Assembly (NCBI RefSeq): GCF_007830315.1
Contig: NZ_VLKJ01000004.1
Coordinates: 248,001 to 312,000, forward strand
DNA: 64,000 nucleotides
DNA from: Novosphingobium taihuense
GTDB taxonomy: Bacteria; Pseudomonadota; Alphaproteobacteria; Sphingomonadales; Sphingomonadaceae
Direction: 5' to 3'
Shown: piece after piece, positions 42,094 through 50,353 of the stretch
Layout of the letters: every line of letters starts with the position of its first letter
How positions within the stretch are numbered: the first letter of the stretch is position 1
Notes under the pieces: model-generated
Database searches by the model: none
The model's input: only the letters and a program-made list of their open reading frames with translations
What the model was told of the DNA's origin: nothing
Translations under genes and position numbers: made by a program

Positions 42094-42549
42094 ATGGCTG
42101 ACGAAAAACTGGTCCTCACGCTCGACTCCGGCGATGTCGTGATCAAGCTGCGCCCCGATCTGGCCCCTGGCCATGTCGAGCGGATCAAGGAACTGGCCGG
42201 CGAAGGCTTCTACGATGGCGTGAAGTTCCATCGCGTGATCCCCGGCTTCATGGCGCAGGGCGGTTGTCCGCAGGGAACCGGCATGGGCGGTTCGGACAAG
42301 CCGGACCTCAAGGCCGAATTCAACGCCGAACCGCACGTTCGCGGTGTGTGCTCGATGGCCCGCACCAGCTATCCGCACTCGGCCAACAGCCAGTTCTTCA
42401 TCTGCTTCGATGACGCGCGCTTCCTCGACAAGCAGTACACCGTCTGGGGCCAGGTCGAGAGCGGCATGGACCTGATCGACGCGCTGCCCAAGGGCGAGCC
42501 GCCGGCAAACCCGGGCGTGATCCGCAAGGCGAGCGTTGTTGCCGCCTGA
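42094..42549 (+). CDS. Peptidyl-prolyl cis-trans isomerase, cyclophilin type
   Basis: A 151-residue cytoplasmic cyclophilin (PpiB-like; no signal peptide). The active-site stretch FHRVIPGFMAQGGCPQGTGMGG has the catalytic Arg, followed by SMARTSYPHSANSQFFIC and the substrate-pocket motif DKQYTVWGQVESGMD. The conserved cyclophilin N-terminus LDSGDVVIKLRPDLAPGHVERIKEL supports the start at 42094, preceded by AAGGATTG. It is followed by a hairpin terminator shared with gltX. Confidence 0.95.
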   Translation: MADEKLVLTLDSGDVVIKLRPDLAPGHVERIKELAGEGFYDGVKFHRVIPGFMAQGGCPQGTGMGGSDKPDLKAEFNAEPHVRGVCSMARTSYPHSANSQFFICFDDARFLDKQYTVWGQVESGMDLIDALPKGEPPANPGVIRKASVVAA

Positions 42550-42573
42550 TCGGATTGGACGACTGAATTGGAG

Positions 42574-42606
42574 AGGGGCGGGGCCGATTGGCTACCGCCC
42601 CTTTTT
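42574..42606. terminator. Terminator between ppi and convergent gltX
   Basis: AGGGGCGG at 42574-42581 pairs with CCGCCCCT at 42595-42602, with a small inner GCC/GGC stem and a T run to 42606. It works best for the rightward isomerase gene. Confidence 0.8.
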
Positions 42607-42610
42607 CTTG

Positions 42611-43939
42611 TCAGGAAGCGAGCCGCCGCACGGCCTCGCCTTGGGCTATCAGCGGCAGGAGGGCCGCCATTTCGGGTCCGTGATCGTGACCGGTCAGCGC
42701 CTGACGCAGGGGGAGGAAGAGCATCTTGCCCTTGCGGCCGGTGCTTTCCTTGAGCGCTCCGGTCAGGGCGCGCCATGGGTCGGCCGACCAGTCTAGCCCG
42801 GCAGCGATCTCGGCAGCCTGCGTGAGGAAAGCGCGGGTTTCATCATCGAACGCAGGGGCGGCGATCGGTCCGGTGATGACCTGCCACCAGTCGCGCGCTT
42901 CGTCGATGTGGGCGAGGTTGGGGCGGATTGCGTCCCATGCGCGCTCGCCCATGCCTTCGGGCAGTAGGTGCGCGACGCGTCCGTAAGGCAGGCGATGGAC
43001 GATCTGGGCGTTGACTCGGTGGAGGTCGGCCTCATCGAAGCGAGCAGGAGCGCGACCAAAGCGGGACAGGTCAAAAGTCTCTGCGAGCGCGGCCGCATCA
43101 AGCGTAGCGTCGACCGGATCGGAGGTGCCGAGGCGTGCGAGCAGCGCAATGATTGCCTCGGGCTCGATGCCCTGTTCGCGGAAATCGGCCATGCCCAATG
43201 CGCCGAGGCGCTTGGACAGCTTGCCTTCGCTCCCGGTCAGCAGGGCTTCATGGGCAAATCGCGGCGGCGTGGCGCCCAATGCGGTGAACATCTGGATCTG
43301 CGTGGCAGTGTTGGAGACGTGGTCTTCGCCGCGCAGGACGTCGGTGATGCCCATCGCGATGTCGTCGATCGCCGAGGGAAGCATGTAGAGCCAGGAGCCG
43401 TCCGCACGGCGGATCACCGGGTCGGACATCTGACGTGGATCGAAGTTCTGGGGGCCGCGGATGCCGTCTTCCCACGTGATCGGCTGGTCGTGGTTGAGCA
43501 GGAAACGCCAGTGCGGCTTTTCGCCAGCAGCAGTCTTCGCTTCGTGATCGGCTTCGGTGAGCTTGAGCGCGGCGCGGTCGTAAATCGGCGGAAGGCCGCG
43601 GCCGAGCAGGATCTTGCGCTTGAGGTCGAGTTCCTGCGCGGTTTCGTAGGCGCGGTAGATGCGCCCCTGTTCGACGAGACGCTGGAACTCACGCTCGTAG
43701 CGATCGGTGCGCAGGGACTGGCGTTCCTCGCCGTCGTAGGTCAGGCCCAGCCATGCCAGATCGGCGCGGATCGCCTCGACGTAGTCCTCGCGGCTGCGTT
43801 CGGCATCGGTGTCGTCGATGCGCAGCAGGAACCTGCCGCCGGTCTTCTTCGCCAGCAGCCAGTTGTGGAGCGCGGTGCGGACGTTGCCGACGTGGAGCTT
43901 GCCGGTGGGCGAGGGGGCGAAGCGGGTTACTGTGGTCAT
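42611..43939 (-). CDS. gltX: Glutamyl-tRNA synthetase
   Basis: Class I aminoacyl-tRNA synthetase, 442 residues. The HIGH-type motif is in FAPSPTGKLHVGNVRTALHNW (residues 6-26) and the KMSKS equivalent is EGKLSKR near 240. The Glu-binding residues LLRIDDTDAERSREDY follow the first motif. Alphaproteobacteria often carry two gltX genes, one able to charge tRNA-Gln for later amidation; which copy this is cannot be told here. The Met at 43939 gives the canonical N-terminus. Confidence 0.96.
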   Translation of the reverse strand: MTTVTRFAPSPTGKLHVGNVRTALHNWLLAKKTGGRFLLRIDDTDAERSREDYVEAIRADLAWLGLTYDGEERQSLRTDRYEREFQRLVEQGRIYRAYETAQELDLKRKILLGRGLPPIYDRAALKLTEADHEAKTAAGEKPHWRFLLNHDQPITWEDGIRGPQNFDPRQMSDPVIRRADGSWLYMLPSAIDDIAMGITDVLRGEDHVSNTATQIQMFTALGATPPRFAHEALLTGSEGKLSKRLGALGMADFREQGIEPEAIIALLARLGTSDPVDATLDAAALAETFDLSRFGRAPARFDEADLHRVNAQIVHRLPYGRVAHLLPEGMGERAWDAIRPNLAHIDEARDWWQVITGPIAAPAFDDETRAFLTQAAEIAAGLDWSADPWRALTGALKESTGRKGKMLFLPLRQALTGHDHGPEMAALLPLIAQGEAVRRLAS

Positions 43940-43985
43940 GGGCGCTCCCCTAGCGCGCCACTCAATCAAGGGGAAGGCGGAGTCC

Positions 43986-44414
43986 TCACGGAATCAGGGC
44001 TACGGCGTGGATCGTGGCGTTGTAGAGTGCATCGTGGCGTTCGGCGCGGACGAAGCCCGCGATCGCCTCGGAAAAGGCTTCGCGCCTGCCGCTGATGGCG
44101 GCGCGGGCGAGGGCAGCGAGCGTGACCTCGTCCGGCGTCATGGCAAGGCAGCAGGGGCGGTTGACCATGAAGGGTTCGGGCCAGACCTGCTTGATTGTCA
44201 TCACCAGACCGTGGACCGCGCAGGCCGCTTCGATGCTGCGGTAACGGCGGGCGAGGTCGGGTACCGGATCGCGACCGGCGGCATCGAACAGCGCGCAAAG
44301 GCGCATGGCCATGGTCACGTGCAGGCCTTTCAGCGAGAGGCCGCGCACGTCCTGCGGACGCGCCATGCTTTCGATCAGGGCGGAGAAGCGGGTTGAAGAT
44401 TCGCCTGCCGGCAT
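43986..44414 (-). CDS. Hypothetical protein under a double operator
   Basis: A 142-residue protein that I cannot assign. It is mainly helical with no signal or membrane segment. Notable motifs are LSLKGLHVTMAMRLCALFDAAGRDP (26-50), WPEPF (78-82), PCC (87-89) and TPDEVTLAALARAA (93-106). Cys40, Cys65, Cys88 and Cys89 could matter. The Met at 44414 is preceded by AAAGGA. A promoter with a palindrome on each side lies directly upstream, resembling a Fur-type arrangement, so iron-responsive expression is a working hypothesis. Confidence 0.72.
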   Translation of the reverse strand: MPAGESSTRFSALIESMARPQDVRGLSLKGLHVTMAMRLCALFDAAGRDPVPDLARRYRSIEAACAVHGLVMTIKQVWPEPFMVNRPCCLAMTPDEVTLAALARAAISGRREAFSEAIAGFVRAERHDALYNATIHAVALIP

Positions 44415-44427
44415 CGCACATCCTTTC

Positions 44428-44487
44428 TTGCGAACGATTCGCAAGTTAGGTCGCGCCTTCTCTCAGGTCAATGCGAATCGTTCGCAA
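44428..44487 (-). promoter_or_regulatory. Promoter flanked by two copies of one palindromic operator
   Basis: TTGCGAACGATTCGCAA (44428-44444) and a copy, TGCGAATCGTTCGCA (44472-44486), have centres 43 bases apart. Between them on the leftward strand lie -35 TTGACC and, after 17 bases, -10 TAACTT. One site abuts the -35, and the other overlaps the -10 and start. The sequence resembles Fur-type boxes. Confidence 0.65.
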
Positions 44488-44491
44488 TAAT

Positions 44492-46159
44492 TCAGCCTGT
44501 CCGGAAACCGTGGGTGATCGGATAACGCCGGTCTCGGCCATAGTTGCGCGCACCCAGCTTCACGCCGGGAGGGGCCTGGCGGCGCTTGTATTCCGCTATG
44601 TTGAGGAGCCGTTCGATGCGGCTGACGGTGGCGCGATCATGGCCTTCGGCCACGATCTGGTCGACGCTTTTCTCGTTCTCGACAAGGCCCACCAGAATGG
44701 CATCAAGCACGTCATAGGGCGGAAGCGAGTCCGAGTCCTTCTGGTCGGGGCGCAGTTCGGCGCTGGGTGGCTTGGTGATGATCCGCTGCGGCATGACAGG
44801 GCCGTCGGGACCGAGGCCGATCTTGGGGCGATGCGCGTTGCGCCATTCGGAGACGGCGAAGACGGTGGTCTTGTAGGCGTCCTTGAGCGGGTTGTAGCCG
44901 CCGTTCATGTCGCCATAGATCGTGGCGTAGCCGACGCTCATCTCGCTCTTGTTGCCGGTGGTGACGAGCATGGGGCCGAACTTGTTCGACAGCGCCATCA
45001 GCGTCACGCCGCGAATGCGGGACTGGATGTTCTCTTCGGTGAGGTCGGGCTGCTTGCCGGTGAACACCGGGGCCAGCATGTCGCCAAAGGCATCGACGGC
45101 GGGCGCAATCGGCACGGTATCGAGGCGGACGCCGAGCATGTTGGCGCAACCCTCGGCATCTTCGAGGCTTTCCTGGCTGGTGTAGCGGCTGGGCATCATC
45201 ACGCACCACACGCGATCCGGCCCGAGCGCATCGACTGCAATCGCCGCGCAGATCGCCGAATCGATGCCGCCTGACAGGCCGAGGACCACACCGGGGAAGC
45301 GGTTCTTGTTCACATAGTCACGCAGGGCCATGACCATCGCGCAGTAGATGTCTTCGGGATGTTCGGCCAGTTCGTGCTCTTCTCCCGCCTCGCACCGCCA
45401 GCGCGAGCCGGAGCCGCGCGCGGTCTGCGTCCATACGGTGGTGACGACCGATTCTTCCCAGTCCGGCATCTGCACCCACAGCGCACCTTCCGGGCCGACG
45501 ACGAAGCTGGCGCCATCGAACACGATCTCGTCCTGCCCGCCGACGCGGTTGAGGTAGGCGAGGGGGATGCCGGTGTCGATCGCGCGGCGCTTGGCCACGC
45601 CATCGATGCGCAGCACGTCCTTGTCGATCTCGTAAGGGCTGCCGTTGATGCAGATGAAGATTTCCGCGCCGAGTTCGGCAAGGTGGCGGCAGACATCAGG
45701 GTGCCAGATGTCCTCGCAGATCGGCAGGCCGAGCATTGCGCCCTTGAACAGCACCGGTTCTGGCAGGGGGCCGGGCATGAAGTAGCGCTTCTCGTCGAAG
45801 GTGCCGTAGTTGGGCAGTTCGTATTTGAAGCGGGTTGCGGCGATGCGGCCACCTTCGAGCAGGGCGACGCCGTTGTGCAGATCGCCATCGCGGATGAAGA
45901 CCGAACCGACCAGCATGGCGGGACCGCCATCGGCGGTGACCCTGGCCAGCTTTTCGAGTTCCGACGCAGCGCGTTCGATCAGCGCAGGCTTCATGATCAG
46001 GTCTTCGGGCGGATAGCCGATCAGCATCAGCTCCGGATAGACAATCAGGTCCGAGTCCGGATTGCTCTCGCGCACGGCGAGCATGGCTGCGACGTTTGCA
46101 GCGAGATCGCCAACCGACTGGTTGAGCTGGGCGAGGGTGATGCGGAGCGTATCGGACAT
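44492..46159 (-). CDS. nadE: Glutamine-dependent NAD(+) synthase
   Basis: Two-domain enzyme of 555 residues converting nicotinate adenine dinucleotide to NAD with glutamine nitrogen. The N-terminal nitrilase-type glutaminase has its triad at Glu43, Lys112 and Cys148 (PICED). The C-terminal synthetase has the PP-loop LSGGIDS at 295-301. Length fits the long NadE class. The Met at 46159 gives MSDTLRITLAQLNQSVGD; a 7-residue extension is possible. It is divergent from prs, which supplies PRPP for the same pathway. Confidence 0.97.
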   Translation of the reverse strand: MSDTLRITLAQLNQSVGDLAANVAAMLAVRESNPDSDLIVYPELMLIGYPPEDLIMKPALIERAASELEKLARVTADGGPAMLVGSVFIRDGDLHNGVALLEGGRIAATRFKYELPNYGTFDEKRYFMPGPLPEPVLFKGAMLGLPICEDIWHPDVCRHLAELGAEIFICINGSPYEIDKDVLRIDGVAKRRAIDTGIPLAYLNRVGGQDEIVFDGASFVVGPEGALWVQMPDWEESVVTTVWTQTARGSGSRWRCEAGEEHELAEHPEDIYCAMVMALRDYVNKNRFPGVVLGLSGGIDSAICAAIAVDALGPDRVWCVMMPSRYTSQESLEDAEGCANMLGVRLDTVPIAPAVDAFGDMLAPVFTGKQPDLTEENIQSRIRGVTLMALSNKFGPMLVTTGNKSEMSVGYATIYGDMNGGYNPLKDAYKTTVFAVSEWRNAHRPKIGLGPDGPVMPQRIITKPPSAELRPDQKDSDSLPPYDVLDAILVGLVENEKSVDQIVAEGHDRATVSRIERLLNIAEYKRRQAPPGVKLGARNYGRDRRYPITHGFRTG

Positions 46160-46262
46160 GTTGTAACCACTAGGCGGCAAAACCCATGGGCTGCAAGAGT
46201 TGCAAACCTGTCATCTTGGGCTAAGGGCGCGGTGGGGATCGAATCCGAGGGAATCGCACGCA

Positions 46263-47198
46263 ATGAAGATCATGGCCGGCAACTCGAACCTGCCGCTCGC
46301 TCGCGCCATTTCGGCCTATCTCGAAATGCCGCTGACCGACGCCAGCGTGCGCCGCTTTGCGGATGAGGAAGTTTTCGTCGAAATTCACGAGAACGTGCGC
46401 GGCGAGGACGTTTTCGTCGTCCAGTCGACCAGCTACCCTGCGAACGACAACCTGATGGAACTGCTGATCTGCATCGATGCGCTGCGTCGTGCCTCGGCAA
46501 AGCGCATCACGGCGGTCGTCCCCTACTTCGGCTATGCCCGCCAGGACCGCAAGCCCGGCCCGCGCACGCCGATTTCGGCGAAGCTGGTTGCAAACCTTAT
46601 CACCCAGGCCGGGGCCGATCGCGTGCTGGCGGTGGACCTCCACGCCGGGCAGATCCAGGGCTTCTTCGACATTCCTACCGACAACCTGTTTGCCGCGCCC
46701 GTCATGGCCGCCGACATCCAGACCCGCTACGGCACGCAGGAACTGATGGTCGTCTCGCCGGACGTCGGCGGTGTGGTCCGCGCCCGTTCGCTGGCCAAGC
46801 GTCTCAACAACGCGCCGCTGGCCATCGTCGACAAGCGCCGTGACCGTCCGGGCCAGTCCGAAGTGATGAACATCATCGGCGACGTGAAGGGCCGCATGTG
46901 CATCCTGATCGACGACATCATCGATTCGGGCGGCACGCTGTGCAACGCGGCGCAGGCGCTGATGGATGCGGGCGCGGCAGGCGTTTCGGCCTACATCACC
47001 CACGGCGTCCTTTCGGGCGGCGCAGTGGCGCGGGTCAGCAATTCGGCGCTCAAGGAACTGGTGATCTCGGACACGATCATGCCGACCGAGGCGACCGCAT
47101 CATCCGACCGCATCCGCGTGCTGACGATTGCCCCGCTGATCGGCGAGGCTGTGCGCCGCATTGCCGACGAAAGCTCGGTCTCCAGCTTGTTCGACTGA
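46263..47198 (+). CDS. prs: Ribose-phosphate pyrophosphokinase
   Basis: Makes PRPP from ribose-5-phosphate and ATP for nucleotide, NAD, His and Trp synthesis. 311 residues, standard length. Visible motifs: [43 protein letters not shown] (ATP/flexible loop), the cation-binding stretch [11 protein letters not shown], and the PRPP loop [12 protein letters not shown]. The start at 46263 is fixed by the N-terminus MKIMAGNSN. Divergent from nadE with about 103 bases between starts. Confidence 0.97.
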   Translation: MKIMAGNSNLPLARAISAYLEMPLTDASVRRFADEEVFVEIHENVRGEDVFVVQSTSYPANDNLMELLICIDALRRASAKRITAVVPYFGYARQDRKPGPRTPISAKLVANLITQAGADRVLAVDLHAGQIQGFFDIPTDNLFAAPVMAADIQTRYGTQELMVVSPDVGGVVRARSLAKRLNNAPLAIVDKRRDRPGQSEVMNIIGDVKGRMCILIDDIIDSGGTLCNAAQALMDAGAAGVSAYITHGVLSGGAVARVSNSALKELVISDTIMPTEATASSDRIRVLTIAPLIGEAVRRIADESSVSSLFD

Positions 47199-47210
47199 TC
47201 GAAGTACCGC

Positions 47211-47549
47211 TCAGGCGTTCTTCAGGCGCTCGAGCCAAGCGCGCGCCTGCTTCGGCTCGCCCACGGCATTGGAAGCAGGTTTCCCTCGGGATGCCATGAA
47301 TTCGTCGTGGAGCGTGAAAGGCTCCATGAACAAGGCCTCGCGTGCATCGGCAATCTCATCTGCAAGATCGGTAAGGCTTTCGATCACCGGCGCGGTGGCG
47401 GCGCGCATGATCTTGTCGGCATTGTGGTCAAACAGGCCCCACTTGCCGGCAGCGGTCACTTCAAGCGCTTCGATGAGCGCGGCGAGATAGTCCGCTTCCA
47501 TTTCGGAGCGGCGCTTGTCGAGACGTTCGAGACGGTCAGCTCTGGCCAT
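47211..47549 (-). CDS. Conserved-looking hypothetical protein, 112 residues
   Basis: A short, charged, mostly helical protein that I do not recognise. It begins with a basic/acidic helix (ARADRLERLDKRRSEMEADYLAALIEALE), then GKWGLFDHN and LADEIADAREALFMEPFTLHDEFMASRG, and ends KQARAWLERLKNA. It has no signal, membrane or metal motif and no Cys. It lies tail-to-tail with prs (12 bases apart) and downstream of the AraC gene. Codon usage matches its neighbours, so it is likely real. Confidence 0.65.
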   Translation of the reverse strand: MARADRLERLDKRRSEMEADYLAALIEALEVTAAGKWGLFDHNADKIMRAATAPVIESLTDLADEIADAREALFMEPFTLHDEFMASRGKPASNAVGEPKQARAWLERLKNA

Positions 47550-47589
47550 GCCCCGGACTAGGCCGGGCGCTTGGCATGCGCAATGGCGC

Positions 47590-48531
47590 TCATTCCCAAG
47601 GCTTCACTTCGCCCGGTTCCAGCCTGCGAATGGCCTCGAGCCTGCGCGCCTGACGGGTTTCGAGGCCAAGTGTCATCAGAGGCTGGGGGCGGTCAACGAA
47701 CTGGCGCGGACTCATGCCGAACAGGGCGGTGAATTCGCGGATCAGGTGGCTCTGGTCGTAATAGCGCAGGGCGATTGCCTCGGCCTCGTCATGGTCTGCA
47801 ACACCGCGCAAGTGGCTGGCCATGTCGAGTGCGCGCGCGCGTTTCAGCACCTGTTTGGGGGTGATGCCGAAATCGCGCCGGACGATCCGTTCAAGACGCC
47901 GCTGTTCGACGCCGAGGTCGCTTGCCAGCTTTGAGATGTTTACGGTGGGATCGGAGAAGGCGGCAGCCTCGAACCGTGCTGAAATCGGATCAGGCTCACG
48001 CACCGCGCGATCCGCGATCAGGCTGCGCATTTCGTGTTCCATGGCCTTGACCCAGTCTTCGGGCGAATCGGAAGGATGGAACAGGTTGAGCCAGCGATCT
48101 TCCGGCATTCCAAGATCGCTGAAGGTGGCGAGCCGGTCCGTCAGTTTTGCGATGTCAGGGCCGTTGAGAGCGTGGCAAACGCCAGGCCGGAGGAACACGC
48201 CGACACTGATGAAGCTGCCTGTAACGCTGATCGGCATGCGCTTCGAGTGCGGTCCGAACAGCATGACGGCGCGTTCGGACCGTTGCAGTCCGTCGGCGGT
48301 CAACGCCTCCCACTTTCCGCGTAACTGGATGCGAATGCTGGCAAAATCGCTGAGCAGTCCGCAATCGAGGCGGTGTTCAGGCGGAGCGCCGACAATCGTG
48401 ACGTAGAACCGTCCCACCCATCGTTCGAGGTCAGCCGCTGGTGCGCGGCTGTAGGAGATCGGTTGACCGTCGCGCGTGGCGATCGGCGATACGATCGCTC
48501 TGTCGACCCCCGGCCTGTTGCTGCGACTCAT
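47590..48531 (-). CDS. AraC family transcriptional regulator
   Basis: A 313-residue regulator with an N-terminal sensor region and a C-terminal AraC DNA-binding domain. The two helix-turn-helix parts are NISKLASDLGVEQRRLERIVRRDFGITPKQVLKRARAL (about 216-253) and the YYDQSHLIREFTALFGMSPRQF signature (about 273-294). The N-terminal part (ILRGKWEALTADGL-like DUF6597 pattern) probably binds a ligand, unknown. The start at 48531 has AGGGGG upstream; in-frame alternatives at 48555 and 48588 exist. It is divergent from hisN. Confidence 0.88.
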   Translation of the reverse strand: MSRSNRPGVDRAIVSPIATRDGQPISYSRAPAADLERWVGRFYVTIVGAPPEHRLDCGLLSDFASIRIQLRGKWEALTADGLQRSERAVMLFGPHSKRMPISVTGSFISVGVFLRPGVCHALNGPDIAKLTDRLATFSDLGMPEDRWLNLFHPSDSPEDWVKAMEHEMRSLIADRAVREPDPISARFEAAAFSDPTVNISKLASDLGVEQRRLERIVRRDFGITPKQVLKRARALDMASHLRGVADHDEAEAIALRYYDQSHLIREFTALFGMSPRQFVDRPQPLMTLGLETRQARRLEAIRRLEPGEVKPWE

Positions 48532-48696
48532 TCCATGCCCCCTGGGTCTGTCCATGCACGGAACTTTAGCTGCCCCCAACTCGTCCATGCGTGTCGACCG
48601 TCACGCCCCCCTTAAATTTCCTATGCAGTCTTTGTCCAATGACGAATTACGTACTTCGGGTTGACCTTGTCCCGGAGGGAAGGGCAGAGCCGGGGC

Positions 48697-49476
48697 ATGA
48701 AGCTGGAAAACGACATCGCACTCGCCATGCGCCTGGCCGACGCTGCTGCTGCAGCGATCCGCCCGCATTTCCGCACCGTTGCCGCCGAGCGCAAGGGCGA
48801 TTCAACCCCGGTGACGCTGGCAGACCGCGCGGCCGAGGAAGCCATGCGCCGCATTCTCACCGCCGAAGTCCCGCGCGATACGATCATCGGCGAAGAATTC
48901 GGCTCGACGGCGGGAACGTCTGGCCGCAGCTGGGTGCTCGATCCGATCGACGGGACGGCGGGCTTCCTTGCCGGGCGGCCGATCTTTGGAACACTGATCG
49001 CGCTGGTGGTAGAAGGCTTTCCGGTTCTGGGCGTGCTGGACCAGCCGATCACCGGAGAGCGCTGGGTCGGTGCGATGGGCAAGCCGACCACGCTCAATGG
49101 CAAGCCGGTGCGCACGCGACTGTGCCGTGAGCTTTCCGACGCGACCTTGGCGACGACGGGGCCACACTACTTCGACGATCACGATGGCGGCCATTTCATG
49201 GGCCTTGCCGCCAAGACCGACCACAAGCGCATGGTCATGGGCGGCGACTGCTACAATTATGCGATGCTCGCGACCGGCCAGCTCGACGTTGTGTGCGAGG
49301 CGGGGCTCAAGCTGCATGACTGGGCAGCGCTCGTACCGATCGTCGAAGGGGCAGGCGGCACCATGGCAGATTGGAACGGCGATCCATTGCACGCCGGGTC
49401 CGATGGTCACGTGATCGCTCTGGGAGATCCGGCGCGGCTTGAGGACGTGGTCGAGGCGCTGGCCTGCGGGCACTGA
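48697..49476 (+). CDS. hisN: Histidinol-phosphatase, inositol monophosphatase family
   Basis: A 259-residue Mg-dependent phosphatase of the IMPase superfamily. Metal ligands are GEE (65-67), Asp82 and Asp85 of LDPIDGT (81-87), and the Asp of KLHDWAALVPIVEGAGG near 206. In alphaproteobacteria this subfamily often supplies histidinol-phosphatase (HisN). It could also act on inositol or fructose phosphates. The ATG at 48697 is preceded by GGAGGGAAGGG-type purines about 12-20 bases upstream. It is followed 7 bases later by the gamma-glutamylcyclotransferase-like gene. Confidence 0.85.
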   Translation: MKLENDIALAMRLADAAAAAIRPHFRTVAAERKGDSTPVTLADRAAEEAMRRILTAEVPRDTIIGEEFGSTAGTSGRSWVLDPIDGTAGFLAGRPIFGTLIALVVEGFPVLGVLDQPITGERWVGAMGKPTTLNGKPVRTRLCRELSDATLATTGPHYFDDHDGGHFMGLAAKTDHKRMVMGGDCYNYAMLATGQLDVVCEAGLKLHDWAALVPIVEGAGGTMADWNGDPLHAGSDGHVIALGDPARLEDVVEALACGH

Positions 49477-49483
49477 GGGTATC

Positions 49484-49951
49484 GTGCGCGGCGTCTGGTT
49501 CTTCTTCTACGGGACGCTGACCGGGGACCACGACAATCCTGTGGCACAGCAGGTGATGCCGCTGATGCAAGGTGGGCAATGTGCGTCGTTGCGCGGTCGT
49601 TTGCGGGCTGTGCGCACGGGCGACGGATGGTATCCAGTTTTTCAGCAGGGGGCGGGCAGGGTAGTCGGGCGAATCTACCGCTCGGGTCGAAGCTTCAGTG
49701 CAAGGCAACTGCGCCTGCTGGATGCTTATGAGAACTTCGATCCGCGCTCCAGCGCCCGATCCGAATACCTGAGGAAAGCGCTGCGGGTGCGGATTGCGAG
49801 CGGCGGTTGGGTCATGGCGCAGGTCTATGTCCACAACCGGGCATGGCATCCGGGGCTGCCCGTCATCGCTGGTGGAGACTTTGCAGCGTTCCTGCGCAAT
49901 CGCAGGCTTCGTGCGCTGGGTGCCGGGCTTGAAGGTGCCCGGCGGCGTTAG
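49484..49951 (+). CDS. Gamma-glutamylcyclotransferase-fold protein
   Basis: A 155-residue GGCT/AIG2-like protein. The substrate loop YGTL is at 9-12, and the catalytic acid is Glu83 in LLDAYENFDP. Members release 5-oxoproline from gamma-glutamyl peptides or act on toxic amino acids. The start is GTG at 49484 with GAGGG just upstream; a longer frame to 49439 overlaps hisN and is unlikely. Its stop lies a few bases past the convergent gene's end, so the 3' ends overlap by four bases. Confidence 0.83.
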   Translation: MRGVWFFFYGTLTGDHDNPVAQQVMPLMQGGQCASLRGRLRAVRTGDGWYPVFQQGAGRVVGRIYRSGRSFSARQLRLLDAYENFDPRSSARSEYLRKALRVRIASGGWVMAQVYVHNRAWHPGLPVIAGGDFAAFLRNRRLRALGAGLEGARRR

Positions 49952-50343
49952 CGAACCAGCAGATCGACTTCCGACAGTTCGATTACCGGGACTTCCCACG
50001 GGTGTACATCCATGAGCGCAGCCAAGGACTCTGAGATATCGGCTCCGGCGTCTGCATAAGTCGTGAGAATTGCGGTCGGGGACAGGCTGCGCTCGCCCGA
50101 AGTGCCAAGCGTTGGTCTGGCAGCGGCGCCAGGCTGGAAGCTTTCCCAGCCTGGCGCAATCTCGCAGACACCCTTGTAGAGATCGAAATCGCCAAGCGGA
50201 TTTTCGGCACGAATCACGGCCAGAATCGCAGCGGCGGTGGCATCACGCTCCAGCGTGGCTTGGTCCCCCGCAATCAGCGCGGCCAGGGTTTCAGCGGCGA
50301 TCGGACAATGGATCTTCACCGCGATGGCGCGGCGGCGCTTCAC
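49948..50343 (-). CDS. Hypothetical protein, possible NIF3 C-terminal-like domain
   Basis: A 131-residue protein not assigned with confidence. The C-terminal half (GWESFQPGAAARPTLGTSGERS, then ALMDVHPWEVPVIELSEVDLLV) resembles the CutA-like insert domain of NIF3/YqfO proteins, where a Gly-x-Phe-x-Pro, a PTxG and a final HPYExP motif recur; this is a visual similarity only. The start appears to be GTG at 50343, with another GTG at 50319. It follows the LysR gene by 10 bases on the same strand. Confidence 0.6.
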   Translation of the reverse strand: MKRRRAIAVKIHCPIAAETLAALIAGDQATLERDATAAAILAVIRAENPLGDFDLYKGVCEIAPGWESFQPGAAARPTLGTSGERSLSPTAILTTYADAGADISESLAALMDVHPWEVPVIELSEVDLLVR

Positions 50344-50353
50344 AGGTTCGCCA

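Noticed and set aside
46225..46262. T-arm-like GATCGAATCC before prs
   Set aside because: No acceptor, anticodon or D arm can be drawn around it, and the T-loop lacks the TTC core.
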